This document shows, in pieces, positions 54,177-62,522 of a DNA stretch of 64,000 nucleotides. How positions within the stretch are numbered: the stretch's first letter is position 1; every line of letters starts with the position of its first letter. Source of the DNA: CAZEAB01 sp964552945 (GTDB taxonomy: Archaea > Nanobdellota > Nanobdellia > Woesearchaeales > GW2011-AR9). Position numbers and translations under genes: made by a program. The stretch lies in the NCBI GenBank assembly GCA_964552945.1, contig CAZKIP010000002.1, positions 62,001 through 126,000 on the forward strand. The letters are read 5' to 3'. A model generated the notes under the pieces. That model saw only the letters and a program-made list of their open reading frames with translations. It ran no database searches and had not been told where the DNA came from.

Positions 54177-54911
54177 TTATTTTTTCTTTACAGGAAATTG
54201 AATTATCGTACTGGCAAAAGCGACATTTTTACTTTCATCACGGCCAGCAACTCTTACAGAGATTTTTCTCTTGCTATTCATTGCACTATAATTTCCGTCT
54301 TTTAATTCTCTGACTAAATCATCCATAGAGTGAACAGGATTAGAAAATTCTGTGTAAACTTGGCCAACTTTACCATTCCAGTGAGCGTCAGAACCGCCTG
54401 TTCCAGGTAATCTCATTACCATAGCAGCAATTTGAGCTTTGACATTTAATTGTTCAGGTAACGCACCATTTATAGTTTCTAAAGCAGTTAGACCATTTAA
54501 ATTGAATACTTTATCACCTAAATTATGGGTATAATTTTTTTGATAAGGATGAGCAGGAACTACAACTCCACCTTGCGAATTAACAAAATCGATTACTTCC
54601 TGAGCAGGACCATACATACCAAATCTTCGACAAACTTCATCATCATCAATACCAAATAAAAGTAAATGGCTATGGTCGCTGTGGTATTCCATGCCTCTTA
54701 ACATAACTACATCGTGATTGGCTTCTTTAACTCTTCTGAATTCATCATTACCCGCTTCCATGGTCATATGGTCAGTGAGAACTAAACCATCTAATCCAGA
54801 AGTTCTAATTAAGTATGGTAAATCCTCCATTTGAATAGATGAATCACTCTCTCTATCAGAAACATCTCCTTGGTAACTAAAAACAGTATGTGTATGAAGG
54901 TCGAATCTCAT
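54177..54911 (-). CDS. PHP-domain phosphoesterase
   Basis: 244 aa. Metal ligands seen: DLHTHT (H6, H8), LTDHMT (D47, H48), GMEYHSDHSH (E75, H82), PAHPYQ (H121), GGSDAH (D175, H177). Relatives cleave phosphate mono- or diesters, including 3'-phosphoadenosine compounds. Its start abuts the stop of the ADP-ribosylglycohydrolase gene, so the two are co-translated. Confidence 0.85.
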   Translation of the reverse strand: MRFDLHTHTVFSYQGDVSDRESDSSIQMEDLPYLIRTSGLDGLVLTDHMTMEAGNDEFRRVKEANHDVVMLRGMEYHSDHSHLLLFGIDDDEVCRRFGMYGPAQEVIDFVNSQGGVVVPAHPYQKNYTHNLGDKVFNLNGLTALETINGALPEQLNVKAQIAAMVMRLPGTGGSDAHWNGKVGQVYTEFSNPVHSMDDLVRELKDGNYSAMNSKRKISVRVAGRDESKNVAFASTIIQFPVKKK

Positions 54912-55873
54912 TATTGTGACCTCTCAAGCAATGCATCAGCTAATTTCAATATATCATCGTAATCTTCAACAGTTTTAAACCTCTTTGGTATATTATTAAG
55001 TCCATTATATGCACCAGAAATTGCACCAGCAATACAAGCAATTGAATCTGTGTCACCAGGAGTCAAATTGGCTGCTTCAATCACAGTTTTTTCAAAATCA
55101 TCAGGAGAATGTAGGAAACAATGTAATGCCATTGGAACTGTTTCATAAGAACTTTCAGAAGAGCCAATTACCGCAGCCACATCTTTAGGATTTCTGTCTC
55201 TACCAGCAATAACAAAATTGACATTCTTTAACAAATCTGATCTTAATAATGAACTGGCTTCAAAAACAGCTTCATCAACAGGTACACCATTTATGCCACT
55301 GGCAATCATATAAGAAATTAAAACAGCAGAATCAATTGCAGCAGGGTGGGTATGAGTAATTGCAGATGCATCTTTAGCATATTGTTCTAAAGCTACCATA
55401 TCCTTGTGATAAAATAGACCAATTGGAGCGATCCTCATTGCTGAACCGCATGTAGGTCTTCGGACACCGGTTTCAAATGGACTTACTCCTTCATATAATT
55501 TCATTGAAGCAGAAATACTTGTGCCACCAGCATAACGATTGAATCCAGGTTCTGTTCTACATTTATGAGCCCATTCTCCCATCCTTTTTCCAAAATCATG
55601 GATGTCAAAGCCTGATTTATCACGAAGTGATTCAGCTAGAAGTATTACTTGTTGTGTGTCATCTGTATATTGACCGGCATCTAAATGAGAACAAGGATGA
55701 TAATCAGAAGCTTTCTGGAATGAGGCTACTCTACCCCCAAAATTACTTTCTAATTCATTATCACTAATATATTCAGTTGGCATGCCTAAAGCATCACCAA
55801 CGGCAGCCCCTACTAAAGAACCCCTAAATTTGTTCTTTTTTGGAGAAAACATTGAAAAGATTGTTGCGAGCAT
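54911..55873 (-). CDS. ADP-ribosylglycohydrolase
   Basis: 320 aa, removes ADP-ribose from proteins or other acceptors. AAVGDALGMPTE at the start, QYTDDTQQ (T70, D71, D72) and TPGDTDSIACIAGA (D274, D276, S277) supply the Mg site. Operon with the PHP gene. TATA ATTTATAAATA lies about 22 nt before the start. Could oppose an ADP-ribosyltransferase; none is certain in this window. Confidence 0.9.
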   Translation of the reverse strand: MLATIFSMFSPKKNKFRGSLVGAAVGDALGMPTEYISDNELESNFGGRVASFQKASDYHPCSHLDAGQYTDDTQQVILLAESLRDKSGFDIHDFGKRMGEWAHKCRTEPGFNRYAGGTSISASMKLYEGVSPFETGVRRPTCGSAMRIAPIGLFYHKDMVALEQYAKDASAITHTHPAAIDSAVLISYMIASGINGVPVDEAVFEASSLLRSDLLKNVNFVIAGRDRNPKDVAAVIGSSESSYETVPMALHCFLHSPDDFEKTVIEAANLTPGDTDSIACIAGAISGAYNGLNNIPKRFKTVEDYDDILKLADALLERSQ

Positions 55874-55998
55874 AGCTATTAATTATGGCTTAATATTTAT
55901 AAATGTTTCTGCATTTATTACTTAAAAGTAGTGTCCTTTCCATTGGACTTAACAAATTTATAAAGAATTATTAATGGGGGTTATTAGTCTGAAAAAGA

Positions 55999-56388
55999 TT
56001 ATTCTTTGATGACAATTATATACTTATTAGGAATATGTTCAGATTTTAACATAGCTTCTAAACTGACCAATTCATCTTTTTTATTGACTTTTATGGTTAA
56101 AGCAGAAGAAGTTACTTCTAATTTACTCGTATCATTATCTTTAAAATTGATAAATTGGACAATGGATGCACTTCCTCTTACATCATGACAATAATAATAA
56201 GTTCCTGTATCTAAATTGCTAGTACCAGTGGAAATTATTTTGTATCCTTTGGCTTCAAGAACGGCACTTGCTTTTTTAGTTAGGTGACCAACATATCTAG
56301 AGCAGACTTTGTATAAATTGTCTCCATCTTCTGCTAGTTTCAAAAGATCCATTTCAGCTAATTTTTTGGTGTTGACACTTATTTCCAT
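55999..56388 (-). CDS. Hypothetical protein, 129 aa
   Basis: I start it at ATG 56388 because a TATA-like TTAATAAATA lies about 25 nt upstream; the frame stays open to an ATG at 56448. Alternating helices and strands (ASAVLEAKGYKIISTGT, SIVQFINFKDND). Not recognised. Soluble. Confidence 0.5.
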   Translation of the reverse strand: MEISVNTKKLAEMDLLKLAEDGDNLYKVCSRYVGHLTKKASAVLEAKGYKIISTGTSNLDTGTYYYCHDVRGSASIVQFINFKDNDTSKLEVTSSALTIKVNKKDELVSLEAMLKSEHIPNKYIIVIKE

Positions 56389-56457
56389 TTTATTTTTCAA
56401 ACAACTATTATTTATTAATTTGTCTTTTTTATCAAATTTATTTTCCAAAAAAAATTA

Positions 56458-57738
56458 TTATGACAACATTTTTAACAATTTATTTTCAAGTTTAAATCTG
56501 GCCTTTGCAATAACATCACTTTTACTAGGTTCATAAGTATCAGCGTCACTATAATGGCCCATTGCCTTGGTAAATGATAATACTTTATCAACCTTTTTAT
56601 CTAATAAATCTCCTCTCATTTCATAAGCAACCCCTAAAAAGAAAGGGATTTGGTTGTTATAAAGATGTTTGCCTTGAGAAGATCTTTCTAATAGGGTAAT
56701 TGCATCATCAACCAATACAATATCTGTTCCATTTGATTGTTTAAGGTAAATTCTAGCTTTTAAATAATCACTAACCACACTTTCTTCACCTTTTCTTATA
56801 GCATAATTTGCAGTTCCTATTCTTCCATTTTCAACAGCTTTGAGAGCAAACTCATAATCAGTTTCATCTCTGATATCCGATGCATCCCATAGTGGAAGAA
56901 GTTCTCTCCCAACAACTAAATCTGAAGTTGATTCATATCTGCTACTCAAATCAATTTCTATATAGGTCTTGTTTTTATCTTTAAGACCAAATGATGTTGA
57001 CAATACTAATTGATGAGGACCTTCCTTAGCAAAACCTTCTCTTACTATATCGTGGCCATAAACAACTAAATTATGCTTTTTACCAGGCGAATTAATTGCT
57101 TCTAAGAACATTCTAGCTTCTTCATTTGTTGCACCTCTACGCCAAAGAAGATCTAAAACTGGCACTTTATACATTGCAGGGATTGAATGCATGCCTTCAC
57201 CATTGTATTCAGCATTAACTACTTGTTCAATGCTTTTTATTGAGGGGGTAGGAGCACCATGTGTGAAAGCAATACCACAATGACTCAATGCAATCAAAGG
57301 AAGTGATGAAAAAAAACTTTTGTACTTAGCTGTTTTTTCTGCACCTATTTTCTCCTCTAATGCCAATGCTTCATCAGGACAAAATTTAGAAAGTACAGGA
57401 CCACCAATGTGTGCATGTTCATGATTTCCTAATAAAGAAAAAATTCTGCCTGGAAATACATCTTGCATGCCTCTTAAATGATCTACAATAAATTCAGAAT
57501 CATCTGAAACAAATTTGTATCTATCATGGGTTTGTTCTGGTTTCTTTGGACCATGAACAAGATCACCAAGAAGTAGAAGGTATATATCCTCTCCTGTTTC
57601 TAATCTGTTGCAGAATTTCTTCATTAAACGTAAATAATCGGGTTTATGGCCATGTAAATCGGTTCCAACAACTAGCTTACCTCTATTTGGAAGAATTAAT
57701 ACTCTATCTTTGAGGTTAATAACTTTGGCTGCTGTCAT
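56458..57738 (-). CDS. PPP/calcineurin-type phosphatase with helical C-terminus
   Basis: 426 aa from ATG 57738, which has TTTATAAATG about 28 nt upstream; the frame extends to an ATG at 57804 that would precede this promoter. GTDLHGH (D27, H29), LLGDLVHG (D59), LLGNHEHAH (N105, H106), FTHGAP and VVYGHD are the family motifs. The C-terminal ~140 residues look TPR-like (alternating helices, AKARFKLENKLL). Protein or nucleotide phosphatase; substrate unknown. Confidence 0.82.
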   Translation of the reverse strand: MTAAKVINLKDRVLILPNRGKLVVGTDLHGHKPDYLRLMKKFCNRLETGEDIYLLLLGDLVHGPKKPEQTHDRYKFVSDDSEFIVDHLRGMQDVFPGRIFSLLGNHEHAHIGGPVLSKFCPDEALALEEKIGAEKTAKYKSFFSSLPLIALSHCGIAFTHGAPTPSIKSIEQVVNAEYNGEGMHSIPAMYKVPVLDLLWRRGATNEEARMFLEAINSPGKKHNLVVYGHDIVREGFAKEGPHQLVLSTSFGLKDKNKTYIEIDLSSRYESTSDLVVGRELLPLWDASDIRDETDYEFALKAVENGRIGTANYAIRKGEESVVSDYLKARIYLKQSNGTDIVLVDDAITLLERSSQGKHLYNNQIPFFLGVAYEMRGDLLDKKVDKVLSFTKAMGHYSDADTYEPSKSDVIAKARFKLENKLLKMLS

Positions 57739-57880
57739 TGAGTATTCAAATAGAAGCGTTTTTATAAATGTTTGTGGGTTGTTACACTGAATTAGTAATA
57801 ACAAATAAGTGTTGTTTATGAATAAAAAAATTGAAATAAACTAAAAATCTTCTTAAAAATTAGAAACTAAAAATAAAAAA

Positions 57881-58078
57881 TTATCCTTTCCTAAACTCAC
57901 CAGCCATGTCAATTAAATCTACATGACCCATGAATAAACCTCTGCAACAATATCTCTCTAAACCAAGAGAATCCATTACTTTTTTAGGTTCATTTCCAGC
58001 ATTTACTTTTTCGTTGTATTCTTCCCATAACTGACCTACAGGTTTTCCACAACTGAAACATCGAATCGGAATTATCAT
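57881..58078 (-). CDS. rpoN: RNA polymerase subunit N (Rpb10)
   Basis: 65 aa, zinc-bundle subunit of archaeal RNA polymerase. CFSCG (C7, C10) and YCCRG (C44, C45) are the zinc ligands. GGAGGGT precedes the ATG. Last gene of the ribosomal/polymerase operon. Confidence 0.97.
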   Translation of the reverse strand: MIIPIRCFSCGKPVGQLWEEYNEKVNAGNEPKKVMDSLGLERYCCRGLFMGHVDLIDMAGEFRKG

Positions 58079-58147
58079 AAATTACCCTCCAGGAAATTTA
58101 TGGACTTCCCTACACTTTGTTTGATAAGTATCATTTTTATTTATCTC

Positions 58148-58552
58148 CTATCTGTATGATTTCTGCCTTTTAGCTCGGGCTTTTGAATCATTTGGTTTAC
58201 ATACTTCTTTTCTTCTAACATCCGCTACCAATAATAAACGATCGTAATCTTCAAAAGTTTTCTTCAAACTTCCATCATGTTCAACTAATGCTCTAGCTAA
58301 AGCAAGTCTAATTGCATCTGCTTGACCATTAATTCCACCACCTGAAACGCTTACATTGATGTCAACTTTTGTTGCAACAGCTCCAGCAAGTCTAAGTGGT
58401 TCAAGAATTCTTACTCTAGAGATATAATCACCATAATTATCTAACTGTTGATTGTTGATAATAACTCTGCCTTTACCTTTTTTTAAGGTTGCTCTAGCTA
58501 CAGAACTCTTTCTTTTTCCTTTCGATTGAATAGTTGTTGATTTCTTTTTCAT
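58148..58552 (-). CDS. rps9: Small-subunit ribosomal protein uS9
   Basis: 134 aa from ATG 58552 (a TTG three codons earlier is in frame). GKRKSSVARATLKKGKGRV near the start, SVSGGGINGQADAIRLALAR in the middle and the basic KARAKRQKSYR end are typical. Confidence 0.97.
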   Translation of the reverse strand: MKKKSTTIQSKGKRKSSVARATLKKGKGRVIINNQQLDNYGDYISRVRILEPLRLAGAVATKVDINVSVSGGGINGQADAIRLALARALVEHDGSLKKTFEDYDRLLLVADVRRKEVCKPNDSKARAKRQKSYR

Positions 58553-58557
58553 TTTTA

Positions 58558-58989
58558 TCAATAATCCTTATCTCTACCACCAAGGTATTTACATATTTCT
58601 CCAATTTTAACATACTTAAGTGTTGGTAATTTATCAATTGAAGCACCTTCAAGAGTAATTGTTTTTTCGTTTTTCAATTCGTCAGGTGTTCCTTCAAAAC
58701 ACATAATCCTTTTGAAAGCTTCCCTGCCTCTAGTATTTTTCCAAGGTAACATCCCTCTTATAGCTCTCCTAACAACTCTGTCTGGAAGACGGGTTAAGTT
58801 AGCACTTAAGGAAGGGTGTCCCTTACGACTATATTTTTGAGTATATTTAGAGAAGTTCATATATTTACTTCCACTAATCATTACTTTTTCACAATTGATA
58901 ACTTTAACTTCTTCACCAAGCAAGGCATCTTTAGCAACAGCACTAGCTAAACGTCCAAGAATCATTTTATCGCCGTCGTAAACTTTCAT
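58558..58989 (-). CDS. rpl13: Large-subunit ribosomal protein uL13
   Basis: 143 aa. ILGRLASAVAKDALLGEEV, then LPDRVVRRAIRGMLPWKNTR, match the family. Starts within the stop of L18e (4-bp overlap). Confidence 0.97.
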   Translation of the reverse strand: MKVYDGDKMILGRLASAVAKDALLGEEVKVINCEKVMISGSKYMNFSKYTQKYSRKGHPSLSANLTRLPDRVVRRAIRGMLPWKNTRGREAFKRIMCFEGTPDELKNEKTITLEGASIDKLPTLKYVKIGEICKYLGGRDKDY

Positions 58990-59345
58990 CCTAGTATCCT
59001 CACTTTTTTACCTTCCGGATTTTTTTTAAGTAAATCTTTAATTGATAATGTCTGACCTTTAGCTTCTTCAATCTTTCTTTTAGCTCCTTCAGAAAAATTC
59101 ATTGCAGCTACATCAACTTTTTTACTAATTGAACCTAAACTTAATACTTTACCAGGAACTAAAATGATTTCTCCTTCCCTTGCAAACTTGTTAATTTTGT
59201 AAACGTTAACAATACTTCTTTGTCTTGATGGTTTTTGCAAATCTTTAAGTACTCTTCTCAAAAAATTATTTTCAAGAGATTTCGGTTGAAACTCCTTAAT
59301 GAGTTCTTGTACTTGATAATTTGTTGGACCAGTTCTCTTTACCAT
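58986..59345 (-). CDS. rpl18e: Large-subunit ribosomal protein eL18
   Basis: 119 aa archaeal L18e: KRTGPTNYQVQELIKEF, RQRSIVNVYKINKFA, IILVPGKVLSLG. 4-nt gap after rpoD. Confidence 0.97.
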   Translation of the reverse strand: MVKRTGPTNYQVQELIKEFQPKSLENNFLRRVLKDLQKPSRQRSIVNVYKINKFAREGEIILVPGKVLSLGSISKKVDVAAMNFSEGAKRKIEEAKGQTLSIKDLLKKNPEGKKVRILG

Positions 59346-59349
59346 CTTT

Positions 59350-60132
59350 CTATAACATCTTCTCCATTTCAGTTGCTTTTTGAATTAGCATTTCAGAACT
59401 TTTTTGTAAGATCTCTTTACAGCTTAGCTGACCCCAGCTTTCAAGAGAAAAAATAATGTTTCCAGTAGGCTCAATTTTAATCCCTTCATCTAATTCAGCA
59501 TAATAATCTAATAGATTACTCTCATTTACTTTATCATCGTTAACAACTAGAGAACCACTTTTAAGAGTAAATACTCCATCAGATGAGTTGTCAGCTACAA
59601 TTTTAGGATCTTTAACTTTACCTAACTTAATTACATTTTCTTCTTTATAAAAAGCCCAACCTGGACTCCATTTGGTATGATCTTTACCTTGACCCATGAC
59701 AGCGGTCATTGTAACATCAATTTTTTGTTTTGATAATAATTTAACAATAGGCATTTTTGGATAAACAAAGGTACATTTTGGATCGCTACTTTCAGCATCT
59801 TCAGCATAAACCATTCCTTTTTTAGATGATTTAATCCTTAATTGTAATGTACATTGTGCACTTTTTTCAGTTACTTCATCTTCGTTCTTGGGAAGCCTGT
59901 ATGAAGATAAATCTGTTTTAATTGGAGACAATCCTAATCTTAAAGCAAGCATCTCATCATATAATGCAGTATTATTATCTTTAATTTCAACATCTTCAAC
60001 AGCCAATGTTGGTACCTCTTCGATAACCATTCTTCTAATTGTATTAGCAAAAACATCGGTAGAATTAGATAACTTGAAAACTAACTTATTTTTCTTTCTC
60101 TCTTCCTTAATTTTTTCTAATTTGATTGCCAT
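59350..60132 (-). CDS. rpoD: RNA polymerase subunit D
   Basis: 260 aa, Rpb3/alpha-like assembly subunit. FANTIRRMVIEEVPTLAVED and ALRLGLSPIKTDL are diagnostic. The Cys-rich Fe-S insert present in some archaea is absent here. Confidence 0.96.
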   Translation of the reverse strand: MAIKLEKIKEERKKNKLVFKLSNSTDVFANTIRRMVIEEVPTLAVEDVEIKDNNTALYDEMLALRLGLSPIKTDLSSYRLPKNEDEVTEKSAQCTLQLRIKSSKKGMVYAEDAESSDPKCTFVYPKMPIVKLLSKQKIDVTMTAVMGQGKDHTKWSPGWAFYKEENVIKLGKVKDPKIVADNSSDGVFTLKSGSLVVNDDKVNESNLLDYYAELDEGIKIEPTGNIIFSLESWGQLSCKEILQKSSEMLIQKATEMEKML

Positions 60133-60134
60133 GT

Positions 60135-60581
60135 TTAAACCCTTCTTCCTCTCCTTCCACCTTTGGCTCTACAACCATTGTGTGGTTCAGGAGTAACTTC
60201 TTCAATTTTTCCAATTCTTATTCCTACTCTTGATAAAGCTCTGATAGCAGCTTGTGCACCAGGGCCAGGATTTTTAGGACCATTATGGCCACCTTTGGCT
60301 CTAACCTTAACAAATAAACCATTTACACCTTTCTCTCTGCAAATCTCAGCAATTTTCTTTGCCACACCCATTGCAGCTGAAGGCGAACTTTCTAATCTGT
60401 CAGCTTTAACCATCTGTCCACCACTTGCTCTTGCAATTGTTTCAGATCCGGTTATATCAGTTACAGTTATGATTGTATTATTATATGAAGAGTAAATATG
60501 AGCAACACCCCATCGAATGTTAGACATAGGTCTAGAATCTCTGTAATTTCTTTTATCCCTTCTATCTGGTGTTCTATTCAT
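60135..60581 (-). CDS. rps11: Small-subunit ribosomal protein uS11
   Basis: 148 aa. WGVAHIYSSYNNTIITVTD, GGQMVKADR, and the C-terminal EVTPEPHNGCRAKGGRRGRR are typical. Overlaps rps4 by 8 bp. Confidence 0.97.
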   Translation of the reverse strand: MNRTPDRRDKRNYRDSRPMSNIRWGVAHIYSSYNNTIITVTDITGSETIARASGGQMVKADRLESSPSAAMGVAKKIAEICREKGVNGLFVKVRAKGGHNGPKNPGPGAQAAIRALSRVGIRIGKIEEVTPEPHNGCRAKGGRRGRRV

Positions 60582-61284
60582 TCTTGGTCTCCTCTGCTTT
60601 AACTTCTGCAGTTTCTTCTTTAGTTTCTGCTTTGTCAGCAGCTACTTCAGCTTTCTTAGTTGCTTCTTCTTCAGATTTTTCAACTACGGCAGCATCAGCT
60701 TCCTTATCATTATAATTTTTAGGTGCTCCTGTTTTTTTGATAGATTCAATTTCTTCTTTTATTTGAGCTGCAGGATTAATCCTTTCAGGATGTTCTTCAT
60801 CAGCTAAAGAAGACTTAGGTTTAAACATAATTTTGTTTTCTTCACTTAGAGAAACTAGATATGAAGGAGCAGTAATTTCTTTATCTCCAACCATAATATG
60901 TCTGTGAACAATGAATTGTCTTGCTTGTTTCATAGAATGAGCAAGACCTAACCTATAAACGATACTTTGTAATCTTCTTTCTAAGACATCTTTTAATTCT
61001 AATCCAAGTAAATTGTCAAGTTCAGCATTTACAGAAATTAATCCTAGTCCTTGCAATTTGTTAAGAACTTGTTTCTTTTCAACCTTCCCTTGAGCTGTTT
61101 GAGAAGCAATAAGTCTTTTAGCGATACCCATATATTTTTTTAGAAAGTGCTCAGCAACCATGATTTCTTTTTTCTTGGCTAGACCATACTCTTTAACAAG
61201 AATTTTTTCTTCATCAATCTGCTTCTTGTTCCAAGGATGTATTGGTGTTTCGTACTTTTTCCTAAATTTTTTTGGATCTCCCAT
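60574..61284 (-). CDS. rps4: Small-subunit ribosomal protein uS4 with long acidic tail
   Basis: 236 aa. A standard archaeal S4 core (PKKFRKKYETPIHPWNK, then RRLQSIVYRLGLAHSM, ARQFIVHRHIMVGD) occupies ~1-170. The last ~65 residues are a low-complexity Lys/Ala/Glu tail (EEATKKAEVAADKAETKEE) longer than usual. Confidence 0.96.
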   Translation of the reverse strand: MGDPKKFRKKYETPIHPWNKKQIDEEKILVKEYGLAKKKEIMVAEHFLKKYMGIAKRLIASQTAQGKVEKKQVLNKLQGLGLISVNAELDNLLGLELKDVLERRLQSIVYRLGLAHSMKQARQFIVHRHIMVGDKEITAPSYLVSLSEENKIMFKPKSSLADEEHPERINPAAQIKEEIESIKKTGAPKNYNDKEADAAVVEKSEEEATKKAEVAADKAETKEETAEVKAEETKNE

Positions 61285-61294
61285 ATTAAATTAC

Positions 61295-61786
61295 CTATTT
61301 CTTGCCAGGGGCACCTTTCTTCTTAACCCCCACAACTCTACCTTTGTTACGTCTGAAATTGGACCTTGTTCTTTGTCCTCTAACTGGTAGGCCTTTTTGA
61401 TGTCTCATTCCTCTTAAGGATTTGATTTTTTTGAGACGTTTAATATCATTATCTTTCATGAAATGTAATGACCCTGTAATAACGTGCATATCATCGCCAG
61501 TTAAGTAGTCATCTCTTCGGTTAAAAAACCAGGATGGAACTCCTTTTTCACTGAGATTTGCAAAGAGATCATTTAAACTTGCAATTTCTTTATCTGACAA
61601 AGTACCTGTTTTTTTACTTTTATCAATACCAGTAAGGATACAAGCAACATCAGCCATATTGATTCCTACGCCTTTGATTTTCCTAAGGGAGAATCTTATT
61701 GACTTTTCACCAGGAATATCTACGTTAGCAATTCTAACAATATGTCTAAATTTCTGTTCAGTATTTTTAATTTCTTCTTTATCCAT
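61295..61786 (-). CDS. rps13: Small-subunit ribosomal protein uS13
   Basis: 163 aa. IVRIANVDIPGEKSI, KGVGINMADVACI and the tail GMRHQKGLPVRGQRTRSNFR are typical. First gene of the operon. Confidence 0.97.
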   Translation of the reverse strand: MDKEEIKNTEQKFRHIVRIANVDIPGEKSIRFSLRKIKGVGINMADVACILTGIDKSKKTGTLSDKEIASLNDLFANLSEKGVPSWFFNRRDDYLTGDDMHVITGSLHFMKDNDIKRLKKIKSLRGMRHQKGLPVRGQRTRSNFRRNKGRVVGVKKKGAPGKK

Positions 61787-61841
61787 TGTTTGAGAAACAG
61801 CTTTAGTTATTCACTAACCCTGTGCGCGTGAACTCGGGCTG

Positions 61842-61875
61842 TTTTATAGAGGGAAAAGCAGTTCGTTTATAAATG
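61842..61875 (-). promoter_or_regulatory. Promoter region of the ribosomal/polymerase operon
   Basis: Two minus-strand TATA-like elements: CATTTATAAACG (61864-61875) and TATAAAA (61842-61848). The leader contains AAACAGC (minus strand, 61838-61844) repeated inverted at 61795-61801, 36 nt apart, which could pair around the leader. Confidence 0.5.
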
Positions 61876-61910
61876 TTTTGGTAGAATTAGTAAATCATAT
61901 CATAAATGAT

Positions 61911-62522
61911 TCAATCTTTGCCTATTTGACTACCAATAGCTTCTATAGTTTCAGGAATCTCACTAAAATTTGACACAATTCTAAATGGACCACCCATCTG
62001 CAATTTTTCTCTATCATGAAAACCAAAATCAACCGCAATTGAACTTATGTTAGTTTTCTTGGCTTCAATTAGATCTCCCAATGTGTCGGTAACAAAAACA
62101 CATTCATTATTTTTCAAATTATATTTATTAAATAAAAGTTCAAATTTCCTCTCTTTAGAAGTGTCAGTTTCAAGGCCTAGAACTTCTGAAAAAAAAGAAT
62201 TCATTTGATTATTTTCAAAATATCCATTTATTGCTTCTTCCTTGTTTGATGAAACAACAAACAAATTGAATTTCTCCTTGAGTTTAATTAATTCTTCTTT
62301 AATTTGTTTATTGATTACTAATTTTTCATATTTCCCCTTTTGTAGTTTAAAATAATCGTTCTCTTGTGAAGTTATTTGTTTTTTCTCAAAAATATTTCCA
62401 TCAAAATAACTTTTATACTCGTCTTCGGAGAGTTCAGGATGAAGAATTTTGTTAATTCCATACACAATACTAAAGGTATCGTGGATGACCCCATCAAAAT
62501 CAAATATTATTGCTTTTATCAT
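61911..62522 (-). CDS. HAD-superfamily phosphatase
   Basis: About 203 aa from ATG 62522, placed 8-9 nt after GAGGT; an ATG at 62528 is also in frame. Motif I FDFDGVIHD (nucleophile D8, general acid D10), motif II VVSSNKEE, motif IV FVTDTLGDLIEA. Phosphoglycolate-phosphatase-like. Overlaps the primase 3' end, so co-transcribed with it. Confidence 0.87.
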   Translation of the reverse strand: MIKAIIFDFDGVIHDTFSIVYGINKILHPELSEDEYKSYFDGNIFEKKQITSQENDYFKLQKGKYEKLVINKQIKEELIKLKEKFNLFVVSSNKEEAINGYFENNQMNSFFSEVLGLETDTSKERKFELLFNKYNLKNNECVFVTDTLGDLIEAKKTNISSIAVDFGFHDREKLQMGGPFRIVSNFSEIPETIEAIGSQIGKD

